A stretch of DNA of 5,832 bases from Bacteroidales bacterium (lineage in GTDB: Bacteria; Bacteroidota; Bacteroidia; Bacteroidales; NBLH01). Made by a program: the position numbers and the translations under genes. A model generated the notes under the pieces. It did not search any database. It worked only from the letters and a program-made list of their open reading frames with translations, and was not told the DNA's origin. The DNA lies in NCBI GenBank assembly GCA_026988445.1, contig JALSLF010000628.1, positions 1 through 5,832 on the forward strand. The letters run 5' to 3'. Below, piece by piece: positions 5,035 through 5,832 of the stretch (within the stretch, counting starts at the first letter, position 1; each line of letters begins with the position of its first letter).

Positions 5035-5832
5035 TTAAAATAATTTTCCAATTAAATCAACCACTCTTGCAGAATATCCCCACTCGTTATCATACCAAGA
5101 AATAACTTTTACTTGCTTACCAATAACCATAGTGCTTTGAGCGTCAAATATTGATGAATGCGCATTGTGAATAATATCAACCGACACAATTGGGTCTTCG
5201 CAATATTCCAAAATACCTTTCATAGGTCCTTCAGCAGCAGCTTTCATAGCAGCATTAACTTCTTCAACAGTTACTTCTTTCTTTAAATTAGCCACTAAGT
5301 CAATCATAGAACCGGTAGGAGTAGGAACACGAACAGCCATACCGTCTAATTTCCCGTTTAATTCAGGAATAACTTTACCAACCGCAATAGCAGCACCGGT
5401 TGTAGTAGGTATCATAGAAACTGCAGCCGAGCGAGCTCTTCTTAAATCACTATGAGGTCCGTCAAGAATTACCTGATCATTAGTATATGAGTGAACTGTA
5501 GTCATTAAGCCTGATTCAATACCAAAAGCATCATTTAATACTTTTGCCACAGGTGCTAAACAGTTTGTAGTACAAGATGCATTAGAAACGCAAGTATCTT
5601 CGGCACGTAGCGCTTCATCGTTTACACCCAGCACAATCATATTGTCAATTTGATCTTTTGCAGGTACCGTTAAAATAACTTTTTTTGCACCATTTTTTAA
5701 GTGATCGCCATATCCGCCTTTTGCACTTTCACGTGAACGAAAAACACCGGTTGACTCAATAACCACATCAGGAGTATCCCCCCATGGAATATTTGCAGGG
5801 TTTCTTTCTTCGCTTACTTTTATTTTTTTACC
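5035..5832 (-). CDS. gap: Glyceraldehyde-3-phosphate dehydrogenase, N-terminus beyond the window
   Basis: This cytoplasmic glycolytic enzyme oxidises glyceraldehyde 3-phosphate to 1,3-bisphosphoglycerate with NAD(P)+. The frame is open to base 5832 and gives 265 residues. The first visible ones include NPANIPWGD and VVIESTGVF, so the GTG at 5766 is internal and not a start. About 60-70 residues, including the front of the dinucleotide-binding domain, lie outside. The catalytic motif is ASCTTNC, with the nucleophile encoded at 5572-5574. The catalytic His in TTVHSYTND follows 27 residues later, exactly the C149-H176 spacing of the family. HSDLRRARSAA (S-loop region), PTTTGAA, GKLDGMAVRVPTPTGS and SWYDNEWGYS complete the domain. 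All expected active-site residues in the visible part are intact, and the protein ends normally at GKLF. Coenzyme preference cannot be judged without the N-terminus. Confidence 0.97.
   Translation of the reverse strand, partial: GKKIKVSEERNPANIPWGDTPDVVIESTGVFRSRESAKGGYGDHLKNGAKKVILTVPAKDQIDNMIVLGVNDEALRAEDTCVSNASCTTNCLAPVAKVLNDAFGIESGLMTTVHSYTNDQVILDGPHSDLRRARSAAVSMIPTTTGAAIAVGKVIPELNGKLDGMAVRVPTPTGSMIDLVANLKKEVTVEEVNAAMKAAAEGPMKGILEYCEDPIVSVDIIHNAHSSIFDAQSTMVIGKQVKVISWYDNEWGYSARVVDLIGKLF

Noticed and set aside
5764..5766. GTG as the start of the GAPDH gene
   Set aside because: The frame continues upstream to the window edge with conserved GAPDH sequence (NPANIPWGD), so this codon is an internal valine.

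Overview
The window looks like chromosomal DNA from a member of the Bacteroidota (Bacteroidetes), probably a Bacteroidales-like lineage. The base composition is strongly AT-rich. Most starts lack a Shine-Dalgarno sequence. There is a Bacteroidota-type pair of a very short lipoprotein and a signal-peptide-bearing, beta-strand-rich envelope protein. The recognisable enzymes (Bax inhibitor-1/YccA, class V aminotransferase, NfsA-like nitroreductase, GAPDH) read like their Bacteroidota versions. Species cannot be set from this sequence. There are no tRNA or rRNA genes, transposases, phage genes or CRISPR arrays.

Layout from left to right. (1) The 3' part of a Bax inhibitor-1/YccA membrane protein gene ends at 554. 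(2) A 150-base gap follows. It holds an 18-codon open frame with two Cys-Cys-Cys runs (567-623), then a strong intrinsic-terminator hairpin (634-669), then the start of a 497-residue class V, cysteine-desulfurase-like PLP enzyme (705-2198). This order (cysteine-codon-rich mini-ORF, terminator, cysteine-using enzyme) resembles a leader-peptide attenuator and is the most interesting signal in the window. (3) A bidirectional terminator (2197-2226) separates that gene from a minus-strand pair: a 45-residue lipoprotein (3048-3185) followed by an envelope/outer-membrane-type protein (2228-2995). (4) An AT-rich divergent intergenic region with one small palindrome leads to a plus-strand NfsA-like nitroreductase (3372-4121). 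(5) A highly charged coiled-coil protein of unknown function (4234-4986) follows and ends at another bidirectional terminator. (6) On the minus strand, the C-terminal three quarters of glyceraldehyde-3-phosphate dehydrogenase (5035-5832) runs off the right edge.

Most genes are single or paired units bounded by hairpin terminators, and the window does not encode one pathway. The possible functional links are the cysteine-rich leader with the cysteine desulfurase-like enzyme, and the minus-strand lipoprotein with the envelope protein. The nitroreductase and coiled-coil gene could be cotranscribed, since no terminator is visible between them.
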